Shown: positions 1 through 6,278 of the stretch, one piece after another
How positions within the stretch are numbered: position 1 is the first letter of the stretch
Layout of the letters: each line of letters starts with the position of its first letter
NCBI GenBank assembly: GCA_900542555.1
Contig: UQNU01000054.1
Location: 1-15,671 of the forward strand
Direction: 5' to 3'
DNA: 15,671 nucleotides
DNA from: an uncultured Collinsella sp.
GTDB taxonomy: Bacteria > Actinomycetota > Coriobacteriia > Coriobacteriales > Coriobacteriaceae
Position numbers and translations under genes: made by a program
The notes under the pieces: generated by a model
Databases searched by the model: none
The model's input: only the letters and a program-made list of their open reading frames with translations
Told to the model about the DNA's origin: nothing

Positions 1-578
1 ACCGTATGCTTGCCAACAGCGGCGCGCGCGTGGGCGATGCATTGCTGCTGACCAAGGCGGTTGGCTCGGGCATCATCACCACGGCCATTAAGGGCGAGCT
101 CATCGAGCAGGACGAGGCCGCAGCCATGTTTGACTCGATGCGCACCCTCAACGAGGCGCCGATTCGCCTGGCCGCGGGACTCGAGCTTCACGGCTGCACC
201 GACATTACGGGCTTTGGCCTGATCGGGCATGCGTGCGAGATGGCCGAGGGCTCGGGCGTGCAGGTTGAGCTTGCGTCGGGAGCGGTGCCGCTCTTTGACC
301 AGGTGCTCGACATGGCGCGTCTGGGCATTATTCCCGCGGGCTCCTACCGCAACCAGGACTTCTTTGGCCCGCGTGTGGCTGCCGACGAAGACCTGGAGCC
401 GGGCATGTTGGATGCGCTGTACGATCCGCAGACCTCGGGTGGTTTGCTCATCGCGGCGCCCGCGGCGGATGTGGATGAGCTTGCGCGTCGTTTACATGCC
501 GAGGGGCGCGTTGCCGCCACAATCGGCCGCGTGTGCGAGCCGGTGCCGGGCGGTCCTGCCGTCCACGTTGTCCGTTAA
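1..578 (+). CDS. selD: Selenide, water dikinase (selenophosphate synthetase), 3' part only
   Basis: SelD makes selenophosphate from selenide and ATP in the cytoplasm; selenophosphate is the selenium donor for selenocysteyl-tRNA. Only the C-terminal part (about 191 residues) is present: the reading frame is open from the window edge, so the N-terminal catalytic Cys/Sec and ATP-binding Lys cannot be seen. Recognisable family blocks are GDALLLTKAVGSGI near the start, then GCTDITGFGLIGHA, and DPQTSGGLL near the end, all typical of the C-terminal AIRS-like domain. The stop is TAA at 576-578. yedF follows after 57 nt with no terminator, so the two are probably co-transcribed. A selenoprotein gene (fdhF) lies about 7 kb downstream, which fits the role. 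The family call is secure; whether the upstream part is intact is unknown. Confidence 0.95.
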   Translation, partial: RMLANSGARVGDALLLTKAVGSGIITTAIKGELIEQDEAAAMFDSMRTLNEAPIRLAAGLELHGCTDITGFGLIGHACEMAEGSGVQVELASGAVPLFDQVLDMARLGIIPAGSYRNQDFFGPRVAADEDLEPGMLDALYDPQTSGGLLIAAPAADVDELARRLHAEGRVAATIGRVCEPVPGGPAVHVVR

Positions 579-635
579 CGACACGTTTATTGAGCTATGT
601 GCCGTTCTAAAACGATTTATTCGAAAGGAAAAACT

Positions 636-1262
636 ATGTCTACCAAGATTGAAGTCAATGCCATGGGCGATGCCTGCCCGCTGCCCGTCGTCAAGACGCT
701 TAAGGCGCTCAAACAGCTTGATGGCGAGGGTGCCGTGGTGACCTCGGTCGACAACGAGACCGCCGTCAAGAACATCTCCAAGATGGCGCAGGAGAAGGGC
801 TGCACGGCTTCGGTCGAGAAGATCTCGGACGCCGAGTGGCATGTGACCGTGGCGACCTCTGGCGCCGTTGCCGTGGCCGATCCCGAGCAGGATGGCGCTG
901 CCTTCTGTGGTGCCAGCGCCAGCAAGGGCAAACTCGTCATTTCCGTCTACACCGATTGCATGGGCCGTGGCGACGACGAGCTGGGCCACAAGCTCATGAA
1001 GGCCTTCATCTTTGCCGTGACGCAGCAGGAGGAGCTGCCCGCGACCATGCTGTTCTACAACGGCGGCGCCAAGCTCACCGTCGAGGGCTCTCCGGTGCTC
1101 GACGACCTGAAGGGCTTGGCCGAGCAGGGTGTCGAGATTCTCACCTGCGGCACCTGCCTGGACCACTATGGCATTAAAGACCAGCTCGCGGTGGGCGAGG
1201 TCACCAACATGTACGTGATCGTGGAGAAGATGGAGCAGGCCGTGCGCGTCGTGCGCCCGTAG
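636..1262 (+). CDS. yedF: Selenium metabolism protein YedF (TusA-like + DsrE-like)
   Basis: A 208-residue two-domain protein. Residues about 1-75 are a SirA/TusA-like domain with the signature CPLP at Cys14. The rest is a DsrE-like domain that begins with TDCMGRGDDELGHKLMKAF and carries a CGTC pair (Cys171, Cys174) followed by LDHYGI. This is the architecture of the YedF group that travels with selD. By analogy to TusA it may carry sulfur or selenium as a persulfide or selenide on Cys14 or the CGTC cysteines, but no reaction has been settled that I know of. The ATG at 636 is chosen because AAGGAA (625-630) lies 5 nt upstream and the conserved domain begins at once; the frame stays open upstream to 597 without homology. 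It is the second gene of the selD operon. Confidence 0.9.
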   Translation: MSTKIEVNAMGDACPLPVVKTLKALKQLDGEGAVVTSVDNETAVKNISKMAQEKGCTASVEKISDAEWHVTVATSGAVAVADPEQDGAAFCGASASKGKLVISVYTDCMGRGDDELGHKLMKAFIFAVTQQEELPATMLFYNGGAKLTVEGSPVLDDLKGLAEQGVEILTCGTCLDHYGIKDQLAVGEVTNMYVIVEKMEQAVRVVRP

Positions 1263-1281
1263 CGTATTGGTTGGAGTTGCC

Positions 1282-1533
1282 ATGAGGGAGAAGCGCCCGG
1301 CGCTTGTCATCACGTTTCCCACCACGGCGGCCGCCATGGGTTGCGAGTCCCTGTGCATCGAGCGTGGCCTCCCCGGGCGAACGATTCCCGTGCCCGGGGA
1401 GGTCGCTGCCGGCTGCGGTCTGGCGTGGAAGGCGTTGCCTGCCGATGAGGAGCTGCTGCGTGGCGAACTCGCCGCGGCGGGCGTTCCCACCGAGGGCTAT
1501 ACCGTGATTGATATGTGGGAGGTCGTGCGATGA
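1282..1533 (+). CDS. DUF3343 small protein, putative Se/S carrier
   Basis: An 83-residue protein that resembles the DUF3343 family, small cytosolic proteins commonly found beside selD, yedF and a class V aminotransferase. Visible family-type blocks are the opening ALVITFPTTAAAMGCESLC and the later IPVPGEVAAGCGLAWKA; the cysteines in these two blocks are the obvious candidates for chalcogen binding. The ATG at 1282 is preceded by GGAG (1273-1276) at 5 nt. A TTG at 1267 would add five residues but has no ribosome site. The gene starts 19 nt after yedF, and its TGA stop overlaps the ATG of the next gene (ATGA at 1530-1533), so translation of the two is probably coupled. The biochemical role is not known; a selenium-delivery role is inferred only from neighbours. 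Confidence 0.8.
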   Translation: MREKRPALVITFPTTAAAMGCESLCIERGLPGRTIPVPGEVAAGCGLAWKALPADEELLRGELAAAGVPTEGYTVIDMWEVVR

Positions 1534-2669
1534 TCTACCTGGATAACGCGGCGACGACCATGCACAAGCCGCAGACGGTCATCGATGCCGTGACGCAGGC
1601 GATGTGCTCGCTCGGCAATGCCGGGCGCGGCGCCACGTCGGGTGCCCTCGATGCCGCTCGTACGATTCACGGTTGCCGTGCCAAGCTCGCGCTCCTTTTA
1701 GGTTGCCCGAGGGCGGACCATGTGTGCTTTACGCCCAACTCTACGGCGGCGCTCAACACCGCCATCTGTGGCGTGGTGCGCCCCGGCGACCGCGTGGTCA
1801 CGACGGTGCTCGAGCACAACTCCGTGCTGCGTCCGCTCAACCGCCTGGCAGCGGAGCGGGGTGTGACCGTTGAGCATGCGGGCTGTGACGTAAGCGGCGC
1901 GCTCGACTACGACGAGCTCGAGCGGCTAGTCACGCCCGGTACGCGTGCCGTGGTTGTGACACACGCCTCCAACGTGACCGGCAACGCTGTCGACATTGTG
2001 CGTGTGGCGGCCATCGCCCATGCGGCCGGCGCGCTGGTGATCGTCGATGCCTCTCAGTCTGCCGGTACGGCGCATATCGATATGCAGGCCATGGGGCTCG
2101 ACGTCGTGTGCTTTACCGGCCACAAGGGGCTCATGGGTCCGCAGGGGACCGGCGGCCTGGCCGTGGCGGAGGGCATTGACGTGGCTCCGTGGGCCATGGG
2201 CGGCACGGGCGTGCACAGCTTCGATGCGCTGCAGCCACTTGAGTGGCCCACGCGCCTGGAGGCGGGCACGCTCAACGGTCACGGCATCGCGGGACTTTCT
2301 GCCGGTCTCGACTTTATCGAGGCACAAGGCGGGGTCGAAGCGATCGCTGCCCACGAGCGTGCGCTCGCTGATCGCTTCCTCGCCGGTGTTCGCGAAATCC
2401 CCGGCATTGCGCTCTACGGTGCGTTTGACCAGCCCGTGCGCTCGGCGATCGTTTCACTCAACGTGGGTGATATCGACTCTGCCGAGATCTCGGATGCGCT
2501 CATGCAGGGGTGGGGGATTGCGACGCGCCCCGGCGCCCATTGCGCTCCGCTCATGCACCGCGCGCTCGGGACCGAGCGCCAGGGTGTCGTTCGCTTCTCG
2601 TTTGGGTATTTCAACACGGACGAGGAAGTCGACACCGCGATTGACGCTTTGCGCGATTTAGCCTGCTAA
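1530..2669 (+). CDS. Class V aminotransferase: cysteine desulfurase / selenocysteine lyase-like
   Basis: A 379-residue PLP enzyme of the NifS/CsdB superfamily, resembling the subgroup typified by Enterococcus EF2568 that is found next to selD. It would remove sulfur from cysteine or selenium from selenocysteine, giving alanine. It opens with the family motif MIYLDNAATT. The PLP-binding lysine is Lys199 in FTGHKGLMGPQGTGG, and the persulfide cysteine is Cys338 in RPGAHCAPLMH, so both catalytic residues are present. The ATG at 1530 overlaps the DUF3343 stop and has GGAGG at 1518-1522, 7 nt upstream. As the last gene before an intrinsic terminator, it closes the selenium operon. The context favours selenium supply to SelD, but general cysteine desulfurase activity cannot be excluded from sequence. 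Confidence 0.9.
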   Translation: MIYLDNAATTMHKPQTVIDAVTQAMCSLGNAGRGATSGALDAARTIHGCRAKLALLLGCPRADHVCFTPNSTAALNTAICGVVRPGDRVVTTVLEHNSVLRPLNRLAAERGVTVEHAGCDVSGALDYDELERLVTPGTRAVVVTHASNVTGNAVDIVRVAAIAHAAGALVIVDASQSAGTAHIDMQAMGLDVVCFTGHKGLMGPQGTGGLAVAEGIDVAPWAMGGTGVHSFDALQPLEWPTRLEAGTLNGHGIAGLSAGLDFIEAQGGVEAIAAHERALADRFLAGVREIPGIALYGAFDQPVRSAIVSLNVGDIDSAEISDALMQGWGIATRPGAHCAPLMHRALGTERQGVVRFSFGYFNTDEEVDTAIDALRDLAC

Positions 2670-2692
2670 AGCTGCTAGACCGTTTATACTTG

Positions 2693-2723
2693 CGGGACGG
2701 GTGTTTTTGCCCGTCCCGTTTTT
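2693..2723 (+). terminator. Intrinsic terminator of the selenium operon
   Basis: A perfect 9-bp G/C-rich stem (CGGGACGGG at 2693-2701 with its complement at 2710-2718), an 8-nt T-rich loop and a run of five T at 2719-2723. It starts 24 nt after the aminotransferase stop. Its T-run ends only about 11 nt before the ribosome site of brnQ, so either brnQ depends on read-through or it has a promoter I cannot place. Confidence 0.85.
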
Positions 2724-2746
2724 GTTTCGATCCGAAAGGTGCTCTC

Positions 2747-4105
2747 ATGGCCTCATCCGCCCCGCGTGGTCTACGCTCCGACCATGTCGTTACCGTCGGC
2801 ATCGCCCTGTTCTCGATGCTCTTTGGCGCCGGTAACCTCATCATTCCGCCGTTGCTGGCGCTGCAGGCAGGTTCTGCCACGCCGGTCGCCATGCTCGGCT
2901 TTCTGATTGCCGCCATCGGCCTGCCCGTCATGGGTTTTATCGCCGTGGCGCTTGCCGGAACGGCGCGCGAGCTTGCCGGCCGCGTGCACCCCAAGTTTGG
3001 TGAGTTCTTTGTCGCGGCGGTGTATCTGGCCATCGGCCCGTGCCTGGCTATTCCGCGCACGAGCTCCACGGCCTTCGAGATGCTGGTGCCGCTGCTACCC
3101 GAGGGCGTCTCGCTCGGCACGGCTCGCTTGGTGTTTGCCGTTGACTTCTTTGTCGTCGCGTTTGCGCTCACACTGCGTCCGGGCGTCATCACGCGCGTGC
3201 TCGGTCGCATTACGGGCCCCGCGCTCATTGCGCTCATCGTGCTGGTTGTGGGTGCCGCTGTGATCTCGCCGCTGGGTCCCGCTGCCGCGCCGCAGGCCCC
3301 CTACAATGCCGGTGCCGCCGTGCAGGGCTTTTTGACCGGTTACCAGACCATGGACCTGCTCGCGTCGCTCGCCTTTGGCATTATCATCGCCGAGACCATC
3401 CACGAGCTGGGTGTTACCGATGACAAGCGCGTGGCCTTCGAGATTTCGCGTTCCGGTGTGATCGCCGGCGTGCTCATGGCCGTCATCTACTGCGGCCTGG
3501 CGCTTGCCGGCATGCAGCTCGGCACGGTTATGCCCGATGCTACTAACGGCGCCGCCATCCTCGCCCGTTCGGCCTCTATGCACTTTGGTCTTGTCGGCAC
3601 GGTCGTCGTCTTTGCGATCTTTTTCCTTGCCTGCATGAACGTGTGCATCGGCCTCATCAGCTGCTGCTCGCGTTACTTCTGCGAGACGTATGTGGTTAAG
3701 GGGGGAGCGGAGGCTTCCGAGGAGGCTATGCGCCGTCCCTTTGCGATTCTCGCCTTTGTGTTTGCGGCGTTTTCGTGCGTGCTCTCCAACGTGGGCCTCG
3801 ACGTGATCCTTATGTTCTCGGTGCCCATGCTCAACGCCTTGTATCCCGTCGCCATCGTGCTGGTACTGATGGGCCTGGTGCACGGCTTTTGCGACGCTCA
3901 TCCGCAGGTGTGGGTCTGGGTCGGCGGCGTGGTTGCCGTGCAGAGTGTGATCACCTCGGTTCGCGACGCGTTCTTTGCGGGCGCGTGGCTGCCGTTCGAT
4001 GCATTGCCCCTGGCGGACATCGGTGCCGCGTGGGCGCCAGTCGCCGTGGTGGCGTTTGTGATCGGCCTGGCCCATAGCCAGTTTGTCGCACATTCGAGGA
4101 GCTAG
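2747..4105 (+). CDS. brnQ: Branched-chain amino acid transport carrier, BrnQ family
   Basis: A 452-residue, very hydrophobic membrane protein of the LIVCS (BrnQ) family, which takes up leucine, isoleucine and valine with a cation. The N-terminal segment IALFSMLFGAGNLIIPP is the family signature, and KFGEFFVAAVYLAIGPCLAIPRTSSTAFE matches the conserved region around helix 3. The length and the pattern of about twelve hydrophobic segments fit the family. The ATG at 2747 is chosen because GAAAGGTG (2734-2741) precedes it closely. The frame is open back to 2690, but that stretch is the terminator hairpin, so it is not coding. The gene stands alone between the selenium operon terminator and the tRNA promoter, and nothing links it to selenium use. 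Specificity among branched-chain amino acids cannot be read from sequence. Confidence 0.92.
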   Translation: MASSAPRGLRSDHVVTVGIALFSMLFGAGNLIIPPLLALQAGSATPVAMLGFLIAAIGLPVMGFIAVALAGTARELAGRVHPKFGEFFVAAVYLAIGPCLAIPRTSSTAFEMLVPLLPEGVSLGTARLVFAVDFFVVAFALTLRPGVITRVLGRITGPALIALIVLVVGAAVISPLGPAAAPQAPYNAGAAVQGFLTGYQTMDLLASLAFGIIIAETIHELGVTDDKRVAFEISRSGVIAGVLMAVIYCGLALAGMQLGTVMPDATNGAAILARSASMHFGLVGTVVVFAIFFLACMNVCIGLISCCSRYFCETYVVKGGAEASEEAMRRPFAILAFVFAAFSCVLSNVGLDVILMFSVPMLNALYPVAIVLVLMGLVHGFCDAHPQVWVWVGGVVAVQSVITSVRDAFFAGAWLPFDALPLADIGAAWAPVAVVAFVIGLAHSQFVAHSRS

Positions 4106-4116
4106 GGTATCGTCGC

Positions 4117-4145
4117 TTGCACAGGCGCGAAGTCTCCCCTATAAT
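4117..4145 (+). promoter_or_regulatory. Promoter of the tRNA-Pro/tRNA-Gly unit
   Basis: TTGCAC at 4117-4122, a 17-nt spacer and a perfect TATAAT at 4140-4145, a near-consensus housekeeping-sigma promoter. It starts 12 nt after the brnQ stop. Transcription would begin near 4152, leaving a leader of about 45 nt before the first tRNA. Strong promoters of this kind are usual for stable RNA genes. Confidence 0.85.
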
Positions 4146-4196
4146 TTCCTTCGCTTTGGGACACGCAAGGTTTAGACCTTAGCTGCTCAACACCTT

Positions 4197-4273
4197 CGGG
4201 ACGTGGCGCAGTTTGGTAGCGCGCCTGCTTTGGGAGCAGGATGTCGCAGGTTCAAATCCTGTCGTCCCGACCA
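4197..4273 (+). tRNA. tRNA-Pro (anticodon TGG)
   Basis: A 77-nt tRNA with the CCA end encoded (4271-4273). The acceptor stem pairs CGGGACG (4197-4203) with CGTCCCG (4263-4269). The anticodon stem CCTGC/GCAGG encloses the loop TTTGGGA, with anticodon TGG at 4231-4233 reading proline codons. The T arm GCAGG TTCAAAT CCTGT is intact. It is the first of two tRNAs in one transcription unit. Confidence 0.97.
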
Positions 4274-4279
4274 TATCTT

Positions 4280-4353
4280 GCGGGCGTAGTTCAATGGTAG
4301 AACCCCAGCCTTCCAAGCTGATGACGCGGGTTCGATTCCCGTCGCCCGCTCCA
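4280..4353 (+). tRNA. tRNA-Gly (anticodon TCC)
   Basis: A 74-nt tRNA with an encoded CCA end (4351-4353). The acceptor stem pairs GCGGGCG (4280-4286) with CGCCCGC (4343-4349). The anticodon loop CTTCCAA carries TCC at 4312-4314; the outermost anticodon-stem pair is a C-A mismatch. The T arm CGGG TTCGATT CCCG is intact. It lies 6 nt after tRNA-Pro. Its 3' end marks the border with the accessory region, but I found no repeat of that 3' end elsewhere in the window. Confidence 0.97.
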
Positions 4354-4365
4354 TAGGATAGTTTT

Positions 4366-4401
4366 AACGGCTTTGGCTTCATTTGGCGCCAGAGTCGTTT
4401 T
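4366..4401 (+). terminator. Intrinsic terminator of the tRNA unit
   Basis: A stem of 11-12 bp with two G-U pairs: ACGGCTTTGGC at 4367-4377 pairs with GCCAGAGTCGT at 4388-4398. The loop is 10 nt and four T follow at 4398-4401. It lies 12 nt after tRNA-Gly, the expected place for the end of the tRNA transcript. Confidence 0.75.
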
Positions 4402-4423
4402 CATATACATGCCGGGGACCCCA

Positions 4424-4502
4424 CATCCCCTCCTAAGTTGCGGTGAAATACGGACTGTTTTTCGGCTTTTATGGCCCATGTAGTCCGTATTTCACCGCAA
4501 CT
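4424..4502 (+). repeat. Left hairpin repeat of an inverted pair
   Basis: Two perfectly complementary 21-nt arms (4436-4456 and 4482-4502, beginning AGTTGCGGTGAAATACG on the left arm) enclose a 25-nt T-rich loop. A further 12 nt outside the left arm (4424-4435, CATCCCCTCCTA) and 5 nt inside it (GTTTT, 4457-4461) are shared exactly with the second copy at 5719-5798, which lies in the opposite orientation. The shared block is 38 nt (4424-4461 and 5761-5798). The loops differ, so the structure and one flank are conserved rather than the whole sequence. No T-run follows the hairpin, so it is not a typical terminator. Confidence 0.9.
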
Positions 4503-4687
4503 AATTGTAAGGGTGGATTTTGATGCCGTTGGGAGGGTCGTAGCGACCGTCTACCGAGAGTGGAAATATTTTTTGAAGCTCTGACCTGCGACGTCAAGCT
4601 TTTGGTCAGCTTTTGGCAAGGTATTTAAATGCCGTTCTGCGATAGCGTAAAGGCGTTCACTCGTTCTTGATTGTTATGGTGCGGGTC
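4503..4687. other. Gene-free leader between left hairpin and nuclease-fold gene
   Basis: I see no convincing gene here. It holds a small dyad GGTCG-TAG-CGACC (within 4535-4550), a tandem AGCTTTTGG repeat (about 4597-4617) and A+T-rich stretches that could contain a promoter, but no -35/-10 pair with good spacing. The whole gene-free stretch from the tRNA-Gly end to 4687 otherwise contains only the terminator and the left hairpin. Confidence 0.4.
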
Positions 4688-5686
4688 ATGTCCAATAAAG
4701 CTAAACATTTTCCGAAGTCATATGCCAAGATGCTGTTTTCCGCTCTCGGGATTCATCATGACGAGCAGCTATTGATAACGACTGATCCTTGGGATGAGCG
4801 GCGCGCGCGTGAGCTTATGCAGGAAGAGCTTTTAATTCGACTCTATAACCATGTGTACGCCGATCCTGTTTATTGGAGCCACCTTGACGTGGAAGCCCGC
4901 ATTTTCCAGCTTGCATCTGCTATTGCGGCCGTCGAACCGGATGCCATTTTCTGCGGTTCAACGGCGGCATTGCTGTACGGTATCGGCTCTGCTTACTCGC
5001 TGCTTAATGCCGTTCAGATGTTGTTGCCGAGATCTACCAGGCGCGATACATATGAGTTCGTTGAGTATCGTCGATGGCGCCCAGGTGAGTTATGGCGGCT
5101 CGGCCCGTTTACGCTGACGGACCCCTATCGGACGGTGGTCGATATTGCCCGCGCGAGTGCATTTCGGTATGCGCTTGGCTACGCCGATGGATTGGCTCGT
5201 GAGTATGATGTCGACCGCGAGGAGCTGCGTGCGTATGCACAGGCCAATTGTCGCGGTTTGCATGGCATCGCCCGTGCGTTTGGCGTGTTCGAGCATATGG
5301 ACGGGAGGTCGGATAACGGGGGAGAGTCCGAGGCGCGAGCGGCAATGATCCTTGCTGGAGTCGTTGCGCCTGAGCTTCAGGTTGAGATTGCTCGACCAGG
5401 AAATGCCGGCTATTATCTGGCAGATTATGGTTGGCGGATGCCAGATGGGTCATGGATGTTGGCAGAGCTTCATGGTTTGGGTAAGTTTGAGGACGAAACT
5501 CAAAAAGATTTGGAACATGCTGCGGCAAAAACCTATCGAGCCGCCTTATTGCGCGATGCGAACTTACGTGCCATGGGTCATAACGTCATTCATTTCAAGC
5601 TATCGGACACATATGATGTCGAAGAGTTTGGCGCTATGATGCGCGGCTACGGTATCCCAACTACAAAGCCTTTTGCGGATTCCTGA
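4688..5686 (+). CDS. AbiEi-like domain + DUF559-like nuclease-fold protein
   Basis: A 332-residue protein with the layout of actinobacterial AbiEi-like/DUF559 proteins. A winged-helix-like region (about 20-70, ARELMQEELLIRLYNHVYAD) is followed by a middle domain with CGSTAALLYGIGS and LTDPYRTVVDIAR, and then a C-terminal Vsr/DUF559-like fold (about 213-320). Candidate catalytic acids are Glu213 (GESEAR), Asp246 (LADYGW) and Glu260 (LAELHG). Most DUF559 proteins have EVDG where this has ELHG, so nuclease activity is uncertain. The start is unclear: ATG 4688 is chosen as nearest the conserved region, with ATG 4676 and TTG 4667 also open, and none has a clear ribosome site. No AbiEii toxin is nearby. 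The gene lies between two inverted hairpin repeats and uses more A/T-ending codons than its neighbours, suggesting transfer. Possible roles are DNA-binding regulator, defence nuclease or element-encoded enzyme. Confidence 0.65.
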   Translation: MSNKAKHFPKSYAKMLFSALGIHHDEQLLITTDPWDERRARELMQEELLIRLYNHVYADPVYWSHLDVEARIFQLASAIAAVEPDAIFCGSTAALLYGIGSAYSLLNAVQMLLPRSTRRDTYEFVEYRRWRPGELWRLGPFTLTDPYRTVVDIARASAFRYALGYADGLAREYDVDREELRAYAQANCRGLHGIARAFGVFEHMDGRSDNGGESEARAAMILAGVVAPELQVEIARPGNAGYYLADYGWRMPDGSWMLAELHGLGKFEDETQKDLEHAAAKTYRAALLRDANLRAMGHNVIHFKLSDTYDVEEFGAMMRGYGIPTTKPFADS

Positions 5687-5718
5687 TAGCAGAGACAACC
5701 GACTCCGCCGCCCAACAA

Positions 5719-5798
5719 TAAGTTGCGGTGAAATACGGACTAAAGGCTACTCAGAGACATAAAACAGTCCGTATTTCACCGCAACTTAGGAGGGGATG
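5719..5798 (-). repeat. Right hairpin repeat of an inverted pair
   Basis: Perfect 23-nt arms (5719-5741 and 5766-5788) with a 24-nt loop. On the - strand it reads as a second copy of the element at 4424-4502: 38 nt (5761-5798) are identical to 4424-4461 in reverse complement. It sits between the convergent ends of the nuclease-fold gene (stop 5686) and the PIN toxin (stop 5802), so a role in separating or stabilising converging transcripts is possible. No T-run flanks it on either strand. Confidence 0.9.
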
Positions 5799-5801
5799 GG
5801 G

Positions 5802-6278
5802 TTAGCTGCGGGGTTGGTGGCGGAGTTTGTCGATGGTGGAGTCAGTGCTTCGGCTGCGGGCTTCGGCGGCGCGGTCGCGAGCGTCGGCTGCGGTTTGGCG
5901 CTTTCGGCGGTAATCGATCATGCCTTGGATGATGGGCTTACCAAAGCTCACGACATCATCGTTGTAGATGGCGGTTCGGGCTGCGAGGAGGCAGTCGGTA
6001 AAGTCCATATGGGTCTTGCCAAAAAGTTTGACGGCAAGGGCGACAACGGTGGGCTCGTCGACCATGACGTCATCGAGCAGCCTTTTCATGGCCGCAGCAA
6101 TCTCAACGCGGGGAACCTTATAGACGTCGCGCAGCGTGACCACGACGCGCGTGATGATTTCGGGATAGACACGAGCGGTGCGCGTGGCGATGACCTTGGC
6201 GGCGCGCGGTGACAGGACTTCGTCGTCGTCAAGCAGGTAGCGTAGGATGACGGTCTCGTCGATGATGGTGCTACTCAT
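5802..6278 (-). CDS. PIN-domain (VapC-like) toxin, active site probably degraded
   Basis: A 158-residue protein with a PIN fold, the fold of VapC-type ribonuclease toxins. The opening IIDETVILRYLLDDDE matches the usual DTN.ILRYLL start and supplies Asp7. The DVYKVPRVEI block and MDFTDCLLAA (Asp92, Asp95) match later motifs. Aligned by eye, Arg44 occupies the place of the usual motif-2 Glu and Gly113 (SFGK) that of the usual Asp in TFDK, so two expected acidic residues are missing. The last 30-40 residues are a charged Arg/Ala/Asp-rich tail beyond the fold. Its ATG overlaps the antitoxin stop by 8 nt, with AGGAAG about 9 nt upstream: a typical toxin-antitoxin operon. The stop is only 4 nt from the right hairpin repeat. 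Fold confidence is good; activity is doubtful. Confidence 0.75.
   Translation of the reverse strand: MSSTIIDETVILRYLLDDDEVLSPRAAKVIATRTARVYPEIITRVVVTLRDVYKVPRVEIAAAMKRLLDDVMVDEPTVVALAVKLFGKTHMDFTDCLLAARTAIYNDDVVSFGKPIIQGMIDYRRKRQTAADARDRAAEARSRSTDSTIDKLRHQPRS

Larger units (their letters stand above)
4424..5798. mobile_element. Candidate hairpin-bounded unit carrying a nuclease-fold gene
   Basis: 38-nt identical inverted repeats at 4424-4461 and 5761-5798 bound 1,375 bp that contain one gene (4688-5686). Each terminal repeat contains one arm of a long hairpin whose other arm lies internally, so both ends can fold. This resembles the layout of REP-flanked genes or a small transposon-like unit. 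No target-site duplication is visible at the outer edges and no known transposase is encoded, so mobility is only an inference. The unit lies just after the tRNA terminator, and its composition is less G+C-rich than its neighbours. Confidence 0.3.

Noticed and set aside
2685..2690. TATACT as a brnQ promoter -10
   Set aside because: No acceptable -35 lies at 16-18 nt, and the start point would fall inside the terminator stem.
4482..4502. The long hairpins as ordinary intrinsic terminators
   Set aside because: The T-run is in the loop of the left copy and none follows either stem on either strand.
4436..5788. The four similar 21-nt arms as a CRISPR array
   Set aside because: They are paired as two inverted hairpins 1.3 kb apart with no regular spacers and no cas genes.
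5796..6212. + strand frame with AGGAGGGG before ATG at 5796
   Set aside because: The apparent ribosome site is part of the right hairpin repeat flank, and the frame is antisense to the PIN gene with no family match.
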